Shown piece by piece: positions 50,793 to 62,234 of a DNA stretch of 64,000 nt. Source of the stretch: Parascedosporium putredinis. Its lineage: Eukaryota; Ascomycota; Sordariomycetes; Microascales; Microascaceae. Where the stretch lies: assembly GCA_949357655.1 (NCBI GenBank), contig CASHTG010000012.1, positions 4,092,001 through 4,156,000 on the forward strand. The letters are read 5' to 3'. Position numbers and translations under genes: made by a program. Under the pieces are notes generated by a model. The model did not search any database. It saw only the letters and a program-made list of their open reading frames with translations, and was not told the origin of the DNA. How positions within the stretch are numbered: the first letter of the stretch is position 1; every line of letters starts with the position of its first letter.

Positions 50793-52943
50793 ATGCAGTT
50801 TCACACGAGTCACGTCGTCTTCTGGCTCGGCGCCGTATCCGCCGCGGGCATCTTTTATGTGAGTAAAGCGAGAGATTCGACGATTGTTTTCTCTTTTTCC
50901 GGCGTGCGAGACTAGGACGGGACGGAAACTGACCTCGACTTGTGCGTAGACCTTTGCTCTCGTCGTTTACCGCGTCTTTTTCCACCCTCTGGCCAAGTAT
51001 CCCGGCCCCTTCCTAGCCAAAATCACCGACGGCTACCAGCTCTATCACGCTGGAAAGGAGACCGACATCTCCAGTTCTGGCGTCTTCACCAAAAATACGG
51101 TACGTCGTCTTATTTCTTCCTCTCTCCTTCTCCCTTTTGAGGTCGCCTGTCATTCCACTCACCTACAAGCCATCAATGCTAACTCCCCCAACTTCCAAAA
51201 GGCCCCATCGTCCGCTTCGGCCCCAACGCCGTCTCCTTCAACTCGTCGCCCGCCCTCCGCACAATCTACTCCTTCCGCTCCAACGTGCGCAAAGCCCACT
51301 TTTACGATGCCTTTGTCCACCCGGCGCCCAACACGCACAACACGCGCGACCGCGAGGTCCACGCCCGCAAGCGCCGCGTCATGAGCCACGCCTTCTCCGA
51401 GTCCGCCGTCAAGGAGATGGAGCGCTACGTGCTCGCCAACATTCGCACGTTTTGCGACGCCGTGGGGCTCCGCACCGGCGAGAGCGCCGACGAGAAGAAA
51501 GGGTGGGGTCCGGCAAGGAACATGAGCGACTGGTGCAATTACTTGGCCATGGATATCCTGGGGGATCTTTGCTTCGGAAAGGCGTTTCGTATGTTGGAGA
51601 CGGATGAGAATCGGTATGCTTTGGATTTGGTTGCGGCTGCGACGAAGCGACATTTGATTGTAAGTGCATTATTTTCCTCCCGCATAGGATCGTTCAAAGG
51701 TGACTAACGAGCATTGCGTGGTAGTGCGGAACGATGCCTCTTGTCGGCGAGCTCGGCATCGACAAGGTTCTCTTCCCCGGCGTGGCGGCCGGTAGGGCTC
51801 GGTACATGGCGTACAGCAAGTCGCAGCTGATGGAACGAACCAAGCTCGGAGACGACACGGACCGCCGTGATTTCTTCTACTACCTGCTCAAGGCCCGCGA
51901 TCCCCACACCGGCGCCGGCTTCACAACCCCTGAGTTGTGGGCCGAATCCAACTTGCTGTGAGTTTTCTTGGACGCCCTCTTTTTTTGTCTTTTGTTCTCC
52001 TTTTCGTCGACTTTGCTGTCCCAAGTTGCCTCCCTCGCCAGAGTCGCATTGAAGCACTCTCCCTTTCTATCCCGGCCCCACCCCTTCTCTCTCCTGTCTT
52101 CATTTGTTCTCTACTACGCCCGTCTCCCGCACTGCTACCCAAAATCCCCGAGTGAACCCCCATCACTCAATCAAGAAAAGAAAAAAAGCGGGTTGCTTAA
52201 CCCCCTTTAAAAAAGAACTGGACGCTAACTCGGCCGCTTTCCTTCGTGACCAGCATCATTGCCGGATCCGATACCACCTCGACGGCCATGGCCGCCACGC
52301 TCTTCTACCTCGTGCGCAGCCCCACGGCCCTCAAGCGCGCCACAGAGGAAGTCCGCTCCAAGTTCACCGACGTCGAGGAGATTCGCCAAGGCGGCGCCCT
52401 CAGCGCCTGCACCTACCTGCGCGCCTGCATCGACGAGGCCATGCGCCTGTCCCCTCCGTCGGCGGCCTCCTCCCGCGCGAGGTGCTCGCCGGCGGCATGA
52501 CCATCTGCGACGAGTTCGTGCCCGCCGGCACCGTCGTGGGCACGCCGCACTACGCCGTCCACCACTGCGAGGAGTACTACCCTTCCCCTTTACCTACGTG
52601 CCCGAGCGCTGGCTCGTGGGCGAGGCGAACCCTTGAAGGGCGGCGCGCCCGTCACCGAGGCCGAGGTCGCGGCGGCGCAGTCGGCGTTTTGCCCGTTTAG
52701 CATCGGGCCGAGGGGCTGCATCGGCAAAGGGTTGGCGTACATTGAGATGTCTGTGACGTTGGCGCGCGTGCTCTTCCTCTACGACGTGCGGAGGGCGGCG
52801 GGCGTGGTGGATCCCGGGGAGGGAGGGATGATTTGGAGTGGGGGCGGCATAGGCGGGAGGAGTATCAGCTCGTGGATACGTTTACGAGTATGAAGGATGG
52901 GCCGATGGTGGAGTTTAGGAGGAGAGAGGTAGCGGCGGCGTAG
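50793..52943 (+). CDS. Cytochrome P450 monooxygenase
   Basis: Five exons (50793-50858, 50950-51099, 51202-51659, 51725-51957, 52254-52943) encode about 533 residues. An N-terminal membrane anchor (HVVFWLGAVSAAGIFY) is followed by YRVFFHPLAKYPGPF, the I-helix AGSDTTS (about 306), the ExxR motif EAMR (about 364) and the heme loop FSIGPRGCIG with the cysteine ligand near 458. The overall look is that of fungal microsomal P450s acting on aromatic or terpenoid compounds; substrate and CYP family are not determinable here. Frame changes near 51050, 52455-52456, 52580-52582, 52630-52632 and 52825-52827 each fit one lost base, after which all phases agree. The fourth intron is long (296 nt), with a GCTAACT branch-like site near its end. 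Confidence 0.85.
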
Positions 52944-54318
52944 ATTTCGGTGGAAGGGGGAGAATGGAGAATGGTTGCGTGGACGTAGTGACGCGCGATA
53001 CTGTAACGAACTACTACATCATATCAAGATGACGAACAAATCATGGCATCCAATCGGTGGGGATACATCAGCTAGTATGAATATTGATGATAAGAATCCA
53101 TCCAGCACTATACGTCCTTTACATCGAGAGGTGCGGCTACCTGTGTACGAGTATCGAGCCATGTGATTCCTCGACTGCCCGTCTAAGTGGTAACCGCGCG
53201 ACTAACACCTACAGCGCTCGGCCGAAGGCAATATTGATGGAGGTAGGGGCCAAACAAGTGCCACTGTTGCATTGCGGGGAAGAATGGCAGCGAAAAACTA
53301 CTTACTTATAAGTAGGGCCACGAGGAAGGAGTTGGAAATTCAAAATTGGGGGTGGGGGAGGGGTGCAGCAAGATTACCCTGGCCGAAGGAGATCTCCCGG
53401 AACAAATGCGTCGCTTTTTACCCCGGAATTCTCGTGGATTTCTTGGTTCTGTTTGTTTTGTGGTTCCCGGCCGCATCGCCCGATTGGGGAACCGACCATT
53501 CTCGCCTCCGATTGATGCGCTTCCGGTTCCTTGATCATCACCCTTCCCCCATCGCCTCCCCTGAAGATGGCTCTTTACGGAAGGAACTCACCTCCAACGG
53601 CGTCCGCATTGACGTCTGAGAGCGGATAGAAGTTTGGTGATGTTTTCGAGATGCGCCTTAACTTTGCACATGGAAGAACAAAAGAACGAGTACCCATACG
53701 GACATACCAGATAGGTTGCAATTTACTTAGGTCAAGGCGGTCAGCAGAGCAAGTGGATGACACGGTATATTGGAGAGAGGGGTGAGGAGACCGACCTATT
53801 GATTCATCTTGCTGCACGGGCACTATATTGGCGGACTCCTTGATATTCTGGAAAAGGACGGGATATTGCCGTCTGCAAGCGGGTTAGGGAAGGCAGCCAG
53901 AGTAAATCACTTTATCCGCTCCAAGGAGCGAAGGGGAAAATTGGAGGTTAGATACAAACCTGGGGGTCCCCGTGTCGGCTCCAGGAACCGCACATTCCAT
54001 ATTCGAATCGTTTGCCGTCCATGGAGCCAAGAAAAATAAGAGGTGAATGAGGGGAAAAGAGAGAAAGAAAAAGAGGAACCTGAAAGCTCAGTCGGCTCGA
54101 GATCATATGAGATTAAAAAGGAGGCCATTGGCCCCCTCTCCTAGCCCGGGATGTCTACCTCTTCTAGAGTTGATACGGTTAGGGATTCTCTCAGAGACGG
54201 AGTTTCCTTCTCTCGATACGATAACATCCGGCCCCGCGCGTGTAAGTAGCGACGGGAAAGACCAGAAGAAGAAGACGAACAAGAAACCACTCCGCCCACA
54301 CACGTACCCACCACAATC
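52944..54318. other. Intergenic, no gene seen
   Basis: This is 1.4 kb between the P450 and the GH5 gene on the same strand. Open frames are short and unlike known proteins. A purine-rich run (54040-54080) and a pyrimidine stretch precede the GH5 start. Confidence 0.5.
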
Positions 54319-55824
54319 ATGAAATTCATGAAGTCTCTCCTCGCCACCGCGAGCCTCCTCCTCGCCTCGGCCTCGGCCCTCCCCAACGTCGACCGCCGAC
54401 AGGAGGAAGGCCCCGCCGCCCCGGCAGCCGGGAGCTGGCCCGACGGGCCCTTCAAGGTGGAGGGACGCTGGGTCCTCAACGCGTCGGGCAAGAACGTGAC
54501 GTACGCGGGCATCAACTGGTCGGCGCACGGCGAGGCCATGGTCCCCGAGGGTCTGCAGCACCAGTCGATCGAGCACATCGTGTCCATGATCAAGGGTGCC
54601 GGCGTCAACGCCATCCGCCTCACGTTTGCCATTGAGATGATTGATGATATCTACGCCAAGGACGGGGACACGGATCTCGAGACGTCGTTTATCAAGGCGC
54701 TCGGCGAGGCGAATGGCCGCAAGGTGTTGGGGCAGGTGTTGGAGAAGAATCCGGGTTTTACGGCGCAGACGACGCGTCTTGAGGTGAGAATTTGGTTTCC
54801 TTGGCCCTTTGAGGGAGAGAGAGATTATAGAGGGAAGAAAGCTGGGATGGCTAATGGTTTGTTCCTCTAGGTCTTTGACGCCGTGGCTGCCGAGTGTGCC
54901 AAGCAGCAAATCTACGTCCATCTGGACAACCACATCTCCAAGGCCAAGTGGTGCTGCGGCGAAACTGACGGGAATGCGTGGTGGGGTGACAGGGAGTTCC
55001 CCATTGATAACTGGGTCCGCGGTCTCGCTTACATGGCCGAGCACGTAAGTTGATTCTAGTTCCCTAGCAATGCATCGATGATATCTTTTGGTCCCCGCAT
55101 ATACCCCCAACGACTGGAAATACTAACCGCGGCGCTCCCGTTTTCCCCAACACGCAGGGCAAGAAATGGACCGCCCTAACCTCCCTCGCCCTCCGCAACG
55201 AGCCCCGCAACCCGTCCAACAACCCCGCCGCCGCCGCCACCTACAACTGGGAGAGCTGGTACAAGTTCGTCCGACAAGGATCCAAGGCCGTCTTCGACGC
55301 CAACCCGGACCTGCTCATCTTCCTCTCCGGCCTCAGCTACGACACCTACATCGAGCCCGTGTTCCTGGGCACCGCCCTCACTCCGGGCAACGGCCGCTTC
55401 TCGCGCGACGATTTCGCCGGCTACGCCGACAAGCTCGTGCTCGAGATTCACAACTACGAGCGGTCCATTGGCAGCTGCCAGTCGCTCAGCGGAAACCTGT
55501 ATAAGAAGGGCTTCCAGGCTATGCACCCCGAGGACCCCGGCACCGTCAACGTCTTCCCCGTTATGCTTACCGAGTTCGGGTTCCCCAGACGGCGCCGCCC
55601 ACAATGACGTGTATGCCCAGTGCCTCTCGACGTACTTGCCTGAGCAAAAGGCCGGCTTCTTCTACTGGGTCGTCTCGGGTAGCTACTACATCCGGTCTGG
55701 AACGCAGGAGTACGACGAGCTGTGGGGATTCCTCACGGCTGACTTCAAGGACTATCGGGATCCCGGATACGTTAACGGGGCGTGGAAGAAGATGGCCGAG
55801 GGTGTTTTGGCGTACTTGGACTAG
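54319..55824 (+). CDS. Secreted glycoside hydrolase family 5 (endoglucanase-like)
   Basis: Three exons (54319-54783, 54871-55044, 55158-55824) encode about 435 residues. A signal peptide (MKFMKSLLATASLLLASASA) is followed by a possible Kex2 site (DRR). The GH5 barrel is visible as KNVTYAGINWSAHGEAMVPE, GAGVNAIRLTFAIEM and YVHLDNHISKAKWCCGE. The acid/base glutamate is in LALRNEPR (about E228), and the nucleophile is in LTEFGFP (about E352). These are the two catalytic Glu positions of the family. It should hydrolyse a β-glucan or related polysaccharide outside the cell; the exact substrate is unknown. The frame changes at CCCC 55583-55586, compatible with two lost bases or one extra. No CBM is visible. 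Confidence 0.88.
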
Positions 55825-57047
55825 GTCAAATTTATAGGGGGATGAAGTGGAGGTGCCATGAGGATGGAGGGTAGAGATCACCGTTTTCCATCTAAGCTGG
55901 CGATTTGCCCAACACAATTCTCGGCACAAGTCATATAGTCTAGGCAGAGTTTCATCCCCACAAGATATTGTACTTCGCTTTCCATGGCTTCCCATGATAT
56001 GATGCTGCAACAGTCCATCACCCTGTCGAAAGAGTCAAGTCAGAAGACTGTACGAGGAACCCCTACCTATCCTCTGCTAGCATCTATGGATTTCGGTTAG
56101 CAGGCCTAGGTCTTTACAATTTTATTAGTTTAACTAATCACCTCGTTTTAAGTCAGTAAGGTGGACAGGTAAATATATTGAGATCCAAGGTTAACAAAGA
56201 GAGGCTCATGCCTTGGTAATACATAGAAAATATAAGATACGCGATCAAAATGGCAGGAGCATGGTCCTTCGCCGGGGCTGCCGCAGGTACTTCCGCCCTT
56301 CCGATGCCGAAAGCTAAGACAGACGTTGGCTCTTTCCCACTATATCTTGATGGCAAGCAAGACTCCAACAGCAGAATTGATTCCGACTCTGTAACTACAA
56401 CATCCAACTTGCACTAGCTTCCGAACATTTGGTTACCCGCATGTGTTTCGGTATGTGCGATGGTCAAAATTCAAGCCGAATTTTCCGTCTTCAACAGGCT
56501 CTGGTTTGCTGGTTCATGACATCCATCGACTGCCGTCTATCTACGATTTAAGCACCCTCTACGACCGCCAGAGGACTGAAAGAGGCCATGTGAGTCCATG
56601 CGCTCCAATTCGATCAACTTCATAGTTTCGGATGTCGATGTTGGCTAGAAGCGAAGCCTTAGTCTAATTTTGGAGCCTCGCGCAGGGGTCGGATCACACT
56701 GCAATCTCTACATCCATGGATGTCTTGATGTCTGGGCCCCCGTCTATCGATATCAATAGAGGGAACTAGGACATGGGAGACATCACGGATGTGCTGTGGT
56801 GTCACGTGGTGATGGCATTCTCGTCCATGGGCGTCACCAGGCTGAGCTGAAGAAAGGGATGCATGGATGCGGAGGCGGTTGGGCTTCAAGCATCCCCGCC
56901 TGCTCAACCCTCATTCATCCTGTCTAAATCAACAGCATCCACGTCTTGTGCCTCCAGTCTTACTAGAACCATCGATTCGGAAACTTAAATTTTTACTTCC
57001 TTAACTTGTTAGAGATTAGGCCAAGCTAAAGATCCTTCATCCCGACC
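55825..57047. other. Intergenic upstream of the NLR gene
   Basis: No recognisable gene lies here. A 55-codon open frame at 56250-56417 (+) starts MAGAWSFAGAAAGTSALP, but nothing else supports it. The sequence is AT-richer than the genes on both sides, especially 56090-56240. Confidence 0.45.
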
Positions 57048-60000
57048 ATGGCGCAACGTTACCAGCAGCAGGTGACCGTGGGATGGATTGCTCCCATGGC
57101 CTTGGAGCTGACGCCCGCCCTTGCAGTCTTGGAGAACTACGAGCAGGTAGCCACGGACGACGAGATGACTTACTACGTCGGCAAGATTGGGGCACACTTC
57201 GTTGTTGTGACAGTGTGCCCAAGGATTGGCACCACTCAAGCGGCTTCAACCGTTACCCACATGCGTCGCTCATTTCCAAACATCAAACATCTTTTCGTGG
57301 TAGGGATAGCAGGAGGGGTTCCAACTTATGGGCTTGACGAGCGACAGATTGTCCTTGGGGATGTTGTAATAGGCTACCCCCAGGGAAGTGAAGGAGGGAT
57401 CAAGCACTATGAGTTCGGGGCCTGGCAAGGGAGAACTGATTTCGCGAACAGCGGGCATACACTTCACCCATCAGATATTTTGCTCAGTGCGGTGAATAGT
57501 CTTCGAGCTGAGCACGATTTGGCCAGAACAAACATCCCAAACATCCTCAGTCGGTTACGAGCACAACTTGGCGGCCAGCAGAAACGAGACTTCAGTGACC
57601 CAGGCGGCAAGAACGACTACCTCTTCCCAGATCGTTACCTGCACCAGGTTGAGGATAAGCTGTGTAAAGTAGTCTGTGACTTGAAAAAGGCAGTACCACG
57701 GGGCTCTCGAGGCCCTACCGCCAGCCGAGCACCAGACTCACCTCAGATCCATTACGGGACTATCGGTTCAGCGAACGCACTTGTTATGTCGAGTGAGAAG
57801 CGAGATGAGCTTTATAAAAGGACCAGATCATATGTGTGGAAATGGAGTCCGCTGGTGTAATGGGAAGCCATCAAGCTCTGGTGATACGTGGGATCTGCGA
57901 CTACGCCGATTCCCATAAGAACAAGAGATGGCAAAAATATGCTGCTACTACCGCAGCAGCATATGCAAAGGAACTGTTGTTGACTCTACCACCAGCTCCT
58001 CATCTTAGTAGCCATCAAGATCTAGTGATACGTGAGATCTACGACTACGCCGATTCCCATAAGAGCAAGGAATGGCAAAAATATGCTGCTACTGCCGCAG
58101 CAGCATATGCAAAGGAACTGTTGTTGACTCTAACACCAGCTCCTCATCTTAGTAAGTAGGGAATCGGCTCATCAATCGATGCAAGGTGCCTGTATCCGAT
58201 AATACTCACTAGCTGACTGTCTTTGCAGTTTCAAACCGACCCCGAACCACGCGATATGGCGACGCGCCACGCCCTGACCAGGACGCAGGTGAGTAAACGT
58301 AATATATGCGTGTCCACAGGTGCTAGACTTGTCCTAACTAATGGGTCCGCGTAATAGCCACACTGAGAAGGCAAAACAGAATCCTCCGAAGCCTTAAAAC
58401 CTCGAATTACCTGGCCCAGAAGAACAGAAACCCCCAGCGGGTTCAAGGGACATGCGAGTGGTTTACGGCGCATGAAATCTTTAAAACATGGGAACAGAGC
58501 CAATGCTCGTCTATGCTATGGGTTTCCGCGGACCCCGGCTGTGGGAAGTCAGTCCTTGCAAGACACCTGGTTGACGATGTGCTTCCGAAACGTGCCGCCT
58601 CTAGAACCATCTGCTATTTTTCTTCAAGGAGGAGTTTGAGGATCAAAGGAGTGCGAGGGGTGCCCTTTCTTGCATCCTCCACCAACTATTCATGCAACGT
58701 GACTTCCTCCTTTCCGGTAACATCATCCGCAATTTCGATGCAAGTGAACAGAGTCTCACGTTTAGCGAACTTTGGGATATCCTCATCACTCTTTCTGAAG
58801 TTCAAGATGCTGGCGAAATAATCTGCATTTTCGATGCACTTGATGAATGCGACGAGGGGAAAGACCATCTCCAACAGGCAATACGCGGGTATTATTCCAC
58901 TCAAAGACCCTCCTCGAACTTGAAATTGCTTGTCACAAGCCGACCTTATTCCGAGATACACCGTGACCTCCTCCCCCTCCACATAGACGGGCTCCCCGTC
59001 ATTCATCTGTGTGGAGAGAGTGAGCATGAGAAGGAAAAGATTTCACGAGAGATCGATATTTTTATCAAGTACAAAGTAAACTGGCTTCGACCAGCTTTAA
59101 GCGATGTCGAAAAATGCCAGTTGCTTCAAAGGTTGACAAACTCACCTAACCGAACCTATTTATGGGTCTATCTTACCCTCGACCTGATTAAGGAAGCAAT
59201 CAGGTCGGTTGAGGGTAAGGATCACGTATTGAACGGCATATCTTCTCTCCCTACGACATTGGATGAAGCATACGGCAAAATACTCTCTAAGAGTGCTGAC
59301 CATGCTGAAGCTAGGCGACTCTTACATATTGTCGTTTCTGCAACACGGCCCTTAACCCTACAGGAAATGCAGCTCGCTCTCGCGGTACAGGAGGAGCATA
59401 ACTCGTACTCGAGCCTTGATGGCCGGCTCAGGTCTGAAAAAGAATTCTATGAGTCTATGCGAGATTTCTGTGGTTTATTCGTGACCGTGGTCAACAAAAG
59501 AATATACCTAATTCACCAAACTGCGAAAGAGTTCCTGGTCCAGAGCGAGCAGACAACCATTACCTTGGGTCCTAATGACGATCCAAGTTGGAAACATCGC
59601 TTCAGTCCCCAGGAGTCCCACGCTCTTCTTGCCAATATATGCATTCAGCATCTACTATTCCGGGAGTTCGAAGTGGATATTGAAGGAAAAGAATACACCT
59701 TTCTAGATTACTCTGCAGACAACTGGGCGACCCACCTACGACTTTCACGAATTCAAACTGATTCCTTGATAGAATCCGCTCTGAATATTTGCGAAAGAGG
59801 ATCACGGCCTTATTGGACTTGGTTTCAGGTATATTGGAGAGACATGGGATCTGAGTGTCCTCTCGGCCTTACCCCTCTTATTATTGCATCCTACTTTGGA
59901 CTCACTCCGGTGGTGAGAGTTCTTCTCAAAAGAGAGCTTTTGACATAAATGGCCAAGATGCTACATATGGGAGGACCGCACTGTCTTGGGCTGCGGGAAA

Positions 60001-61434
60001 TGGGTTTGATGATGCTGCCGAGCTTCTAATTCGAGGCGGCTCAGAGAAAATTTCGGTTCCTGAGTCAGTACCCCGGGAGGTGGTGAATTCTTTTGGCGGG
60101 GAGCTAAAATTGATTCAACCGATCTCGGCCTTCGGACACCACTGACCTATGCTGCGTGGAACGGCCACGTTAAGGTAGTTAAGTTGTTGATACGCGCAGG
60201 AAGTGTTTGCGTTAACACGCCGGACAATATAAATGCAACACCACTTCATTATGCAATATGCGGCAACCACCCCGCCGTCGTTAGTTTATTTCAGGGGACA
60301 GGGCTGGACCTCGCGGCTGTTAGACCTGGGGTTCTTTTTGCCGCCTTTGAAAAAGGTCAGGAACCAGTCATCCACCAGCTAATCAAGACTGGTAACATAG
60401 ACGTCAGCTGCACTGACGAAATTGGGCGGACACCACTTTGGTATGCTGCCAGATACGGCTACGAAGCTATCGCCAAGCTTATTATCGCTACACGGGGCGT
60501 CGATGTCAATGCGCAGGATAGGTTCGGCGAGACGCCGCTTCTATGCGCAGTCAGGTGGGGGAATGAAGCTATCGCCAAGCTTCTTATCGCTACAAGGAAC
60601 GTTGATGTTGATGCGAGGGATAAGGATGGCTGGACGCCGCTTCTACACGGGGCCAGCGAGGGCCATGAAGCTGTCGTCAAGCTACTGATTGAGACAGGTA
60701 CCGTCGATGTTAACGTTAAAAACAATAATGGTTGTACGCCGCTTTTATGCGCAGCTAGAGGGGGCCACGAAGCTGTCGTCGAGCTACTAGTTCAGACAGG
60801 TGCTGTTGATGTTGCTGTAAGAGATAAGGGTGGCTGGACGCCGCTTCTATACGCAGCCAACGCGGGCCATGAATCTGTCGTCAAGCTACTGATTGAGACA
60901 GGTACCGTCGATGTTAACGTAAAAAACAATAATGGCTGTACGCCGCTTTTATGCGCAGCTAGAGGGGGCCACGAAGCTGTCGTCGAGCTACTAGTTCAGA
61001 CAGGTACTGTTGATGTTGCTGTAAGAGATAAGGGTGGCTGGACGCCGCTTCTATACGCAGCCAACGCGGGCTATGAATCTGTCGTCAAGCTCCTGATTAA
61101 CACAGGTACTGCCGATGTTGATGTGAGAGATCAGTTTAATCAGACACCGCTTCTATGTGCAGCATCTGGGGGCCATGAAACTATAGTCAAGTTACTTATT
61201 GCGACAGGTAACGTTGATGTGGATGTGAAGGGTGAGAATGGCTGGACCCCGCTTCTATGCGCGGTTTTCAACCGCGATGACAGCATGGTCGAGCTACTTC
61301 TTGCTACGGGCAACGTCGACGTTGACAGTACAAGTGAGGATGGCTACACGCCAATTAGTCTGGCGTTGGAATTGGGCCTTAGTTCTATCGCGAGAAGGCT
61401 TGAGGCAGCGAGGCCTCATTCGCCAATAGGTTAA
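57048..61434 (+). CDS. NOD-like receptor: phosphorylase-like, NACHT, ankyrin repeats
   Basis: Three exons (57048-58151, 58229-58288, 58358-61434) encode about 1414 residues. Residues 1-320 are a PNP/UDP-phosphorylase-like domain (VGWIAPMALELTPALAVLEN, VVGIAGGVPTYGLDE, VEMESAGVMGS, DYADSHKNKRWQKYAA). The NACHT NTPase has the P-loop SADPGCGKSVLARHLV (about 445) and Walker B ICIFDALDECDEG (about 542). About 15 ankyrin repeats follow (890-1405). This is the domain order of fungal STAND/NLR proteins, in which ankyrins sense a ligand, NACHT oligomerises and the N-domain signals, often in non-self recognition or cell-death pathways; its own role is unknown. Frame breaks near 57829-57831, 58617-58621, 59928-59931 and 60106-60109 each fit one lost base, and all phases then agree. 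The end of the phosphorylase domain is tandemly duplicated. Confidence 0.88.
57866..58153 (+). repeat. 144-bp tandem duplication in the NLR phosphorylase domain
   Basis: Two adjacent 144-bp units (57866-58009 and 58010-58153) each code a 48-residue block containing DYADSHK and AAAYAKELLLTL. They differ at roughly ten to twelve positions by eye. The period is a multiple of three, so the frame is kept. The intron donor GTAAGT falls at the very end of the second copy. Confidence 0.95.
60681..61088 (+). repeat. 204-bp near-identical ankyrin-pair duplication
   Basis: Two adjacent 204-bp units (60681-60884 and 60885-61088) each encode two 34-residue ankyrin repeats. The proteins differ by only two residues (Ala/Thr in VQTGxVDV and His/Tyr in NAGxESVV), and several DNA differences are silent. 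This points to a recent unequal duplication or gene conversion. Confidence 0.95.
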
Positions 61435-62234
61435 ACACACGAATTGTACGTCCTCGTTTCAGTTTCTTCTCTTTTTAGTTAGGTTTCTAATTAAGTGGCC
61501 TATTTCGAAGAAAAGGCCGTATCTGATCAATGCTTGTTTTATCGAACTTGTAGTTGGTGTTGGGAGGATACCTCGCCATATTCATTTCTGTAGTACCTCG
61601 GTAGCTGTCGTCATACTAAAACATCCACCATCGAGCCATCGAGGAGAGGCAGCTCTAGTAAATAGGGACCATTTAACCTTCCTGTCCCACAAGGTTCGAC
61701 TACACCAGCGGTACCTTCACCAAGGTTCTGCGGTGTATCCAATCCATAGATGGATTTGAAAAAAAAAAATTATTTAGAGCGGTACCATCACATAGATCGT
61801 TTCGCGGGCTAGAAAATCCAAGATCCCCACACAGGAAAGAGTGATGGATGCTGTCTGAGCCTCATCTTGGCGCCGCTCATGGACGAACGCCACATTTCCC
61901 AGCCAATCTAACCAACCAAAAACGAGGCTGTCATTTGCTCCTCTAGACGCACGGCCATCAACCAAAGAAAGGGACGACTTGCATGACCAGAGCCTTGATT
62001 ATGTTTACATTCTGGAGTCAGCCTCCTCAAATTATTTGCATATGCTCCACTCAAGCTCAGCGGTTGGCCTCGCCAGGTGAAATTTTCCCCTCCCCCACGA
62101 TATTTCCGTCTTACTATAATCCTCTCGGAGCAAGGAGGTTTAGTGATACGGAATCACGACTGCGCCGCTCTTTGCCTCTTTCTACACCATTCCTTCTCTT
62201 GTTTCTCCTCGCCGGAAAGGCGACCTCAGCAGCC
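61435..62234. other. Intergenic between NLR and nucleoporin genes
   Basis: An 800-bp region with a T-rich stretch (61450-61500), an A9 run near 61760 and a pyrimidine-rich leader (62070-62220) before the nucleoporin start. No gene is seen. Confidence 0.5.

Noticed and set aside
9326..55824. Secondary-metabolite cluster made of BBE oxidase, P450 and GH5
   Set aside because: The genes are tens of kilobases apart with housekeeping genes between, and no backbone synthase is present.
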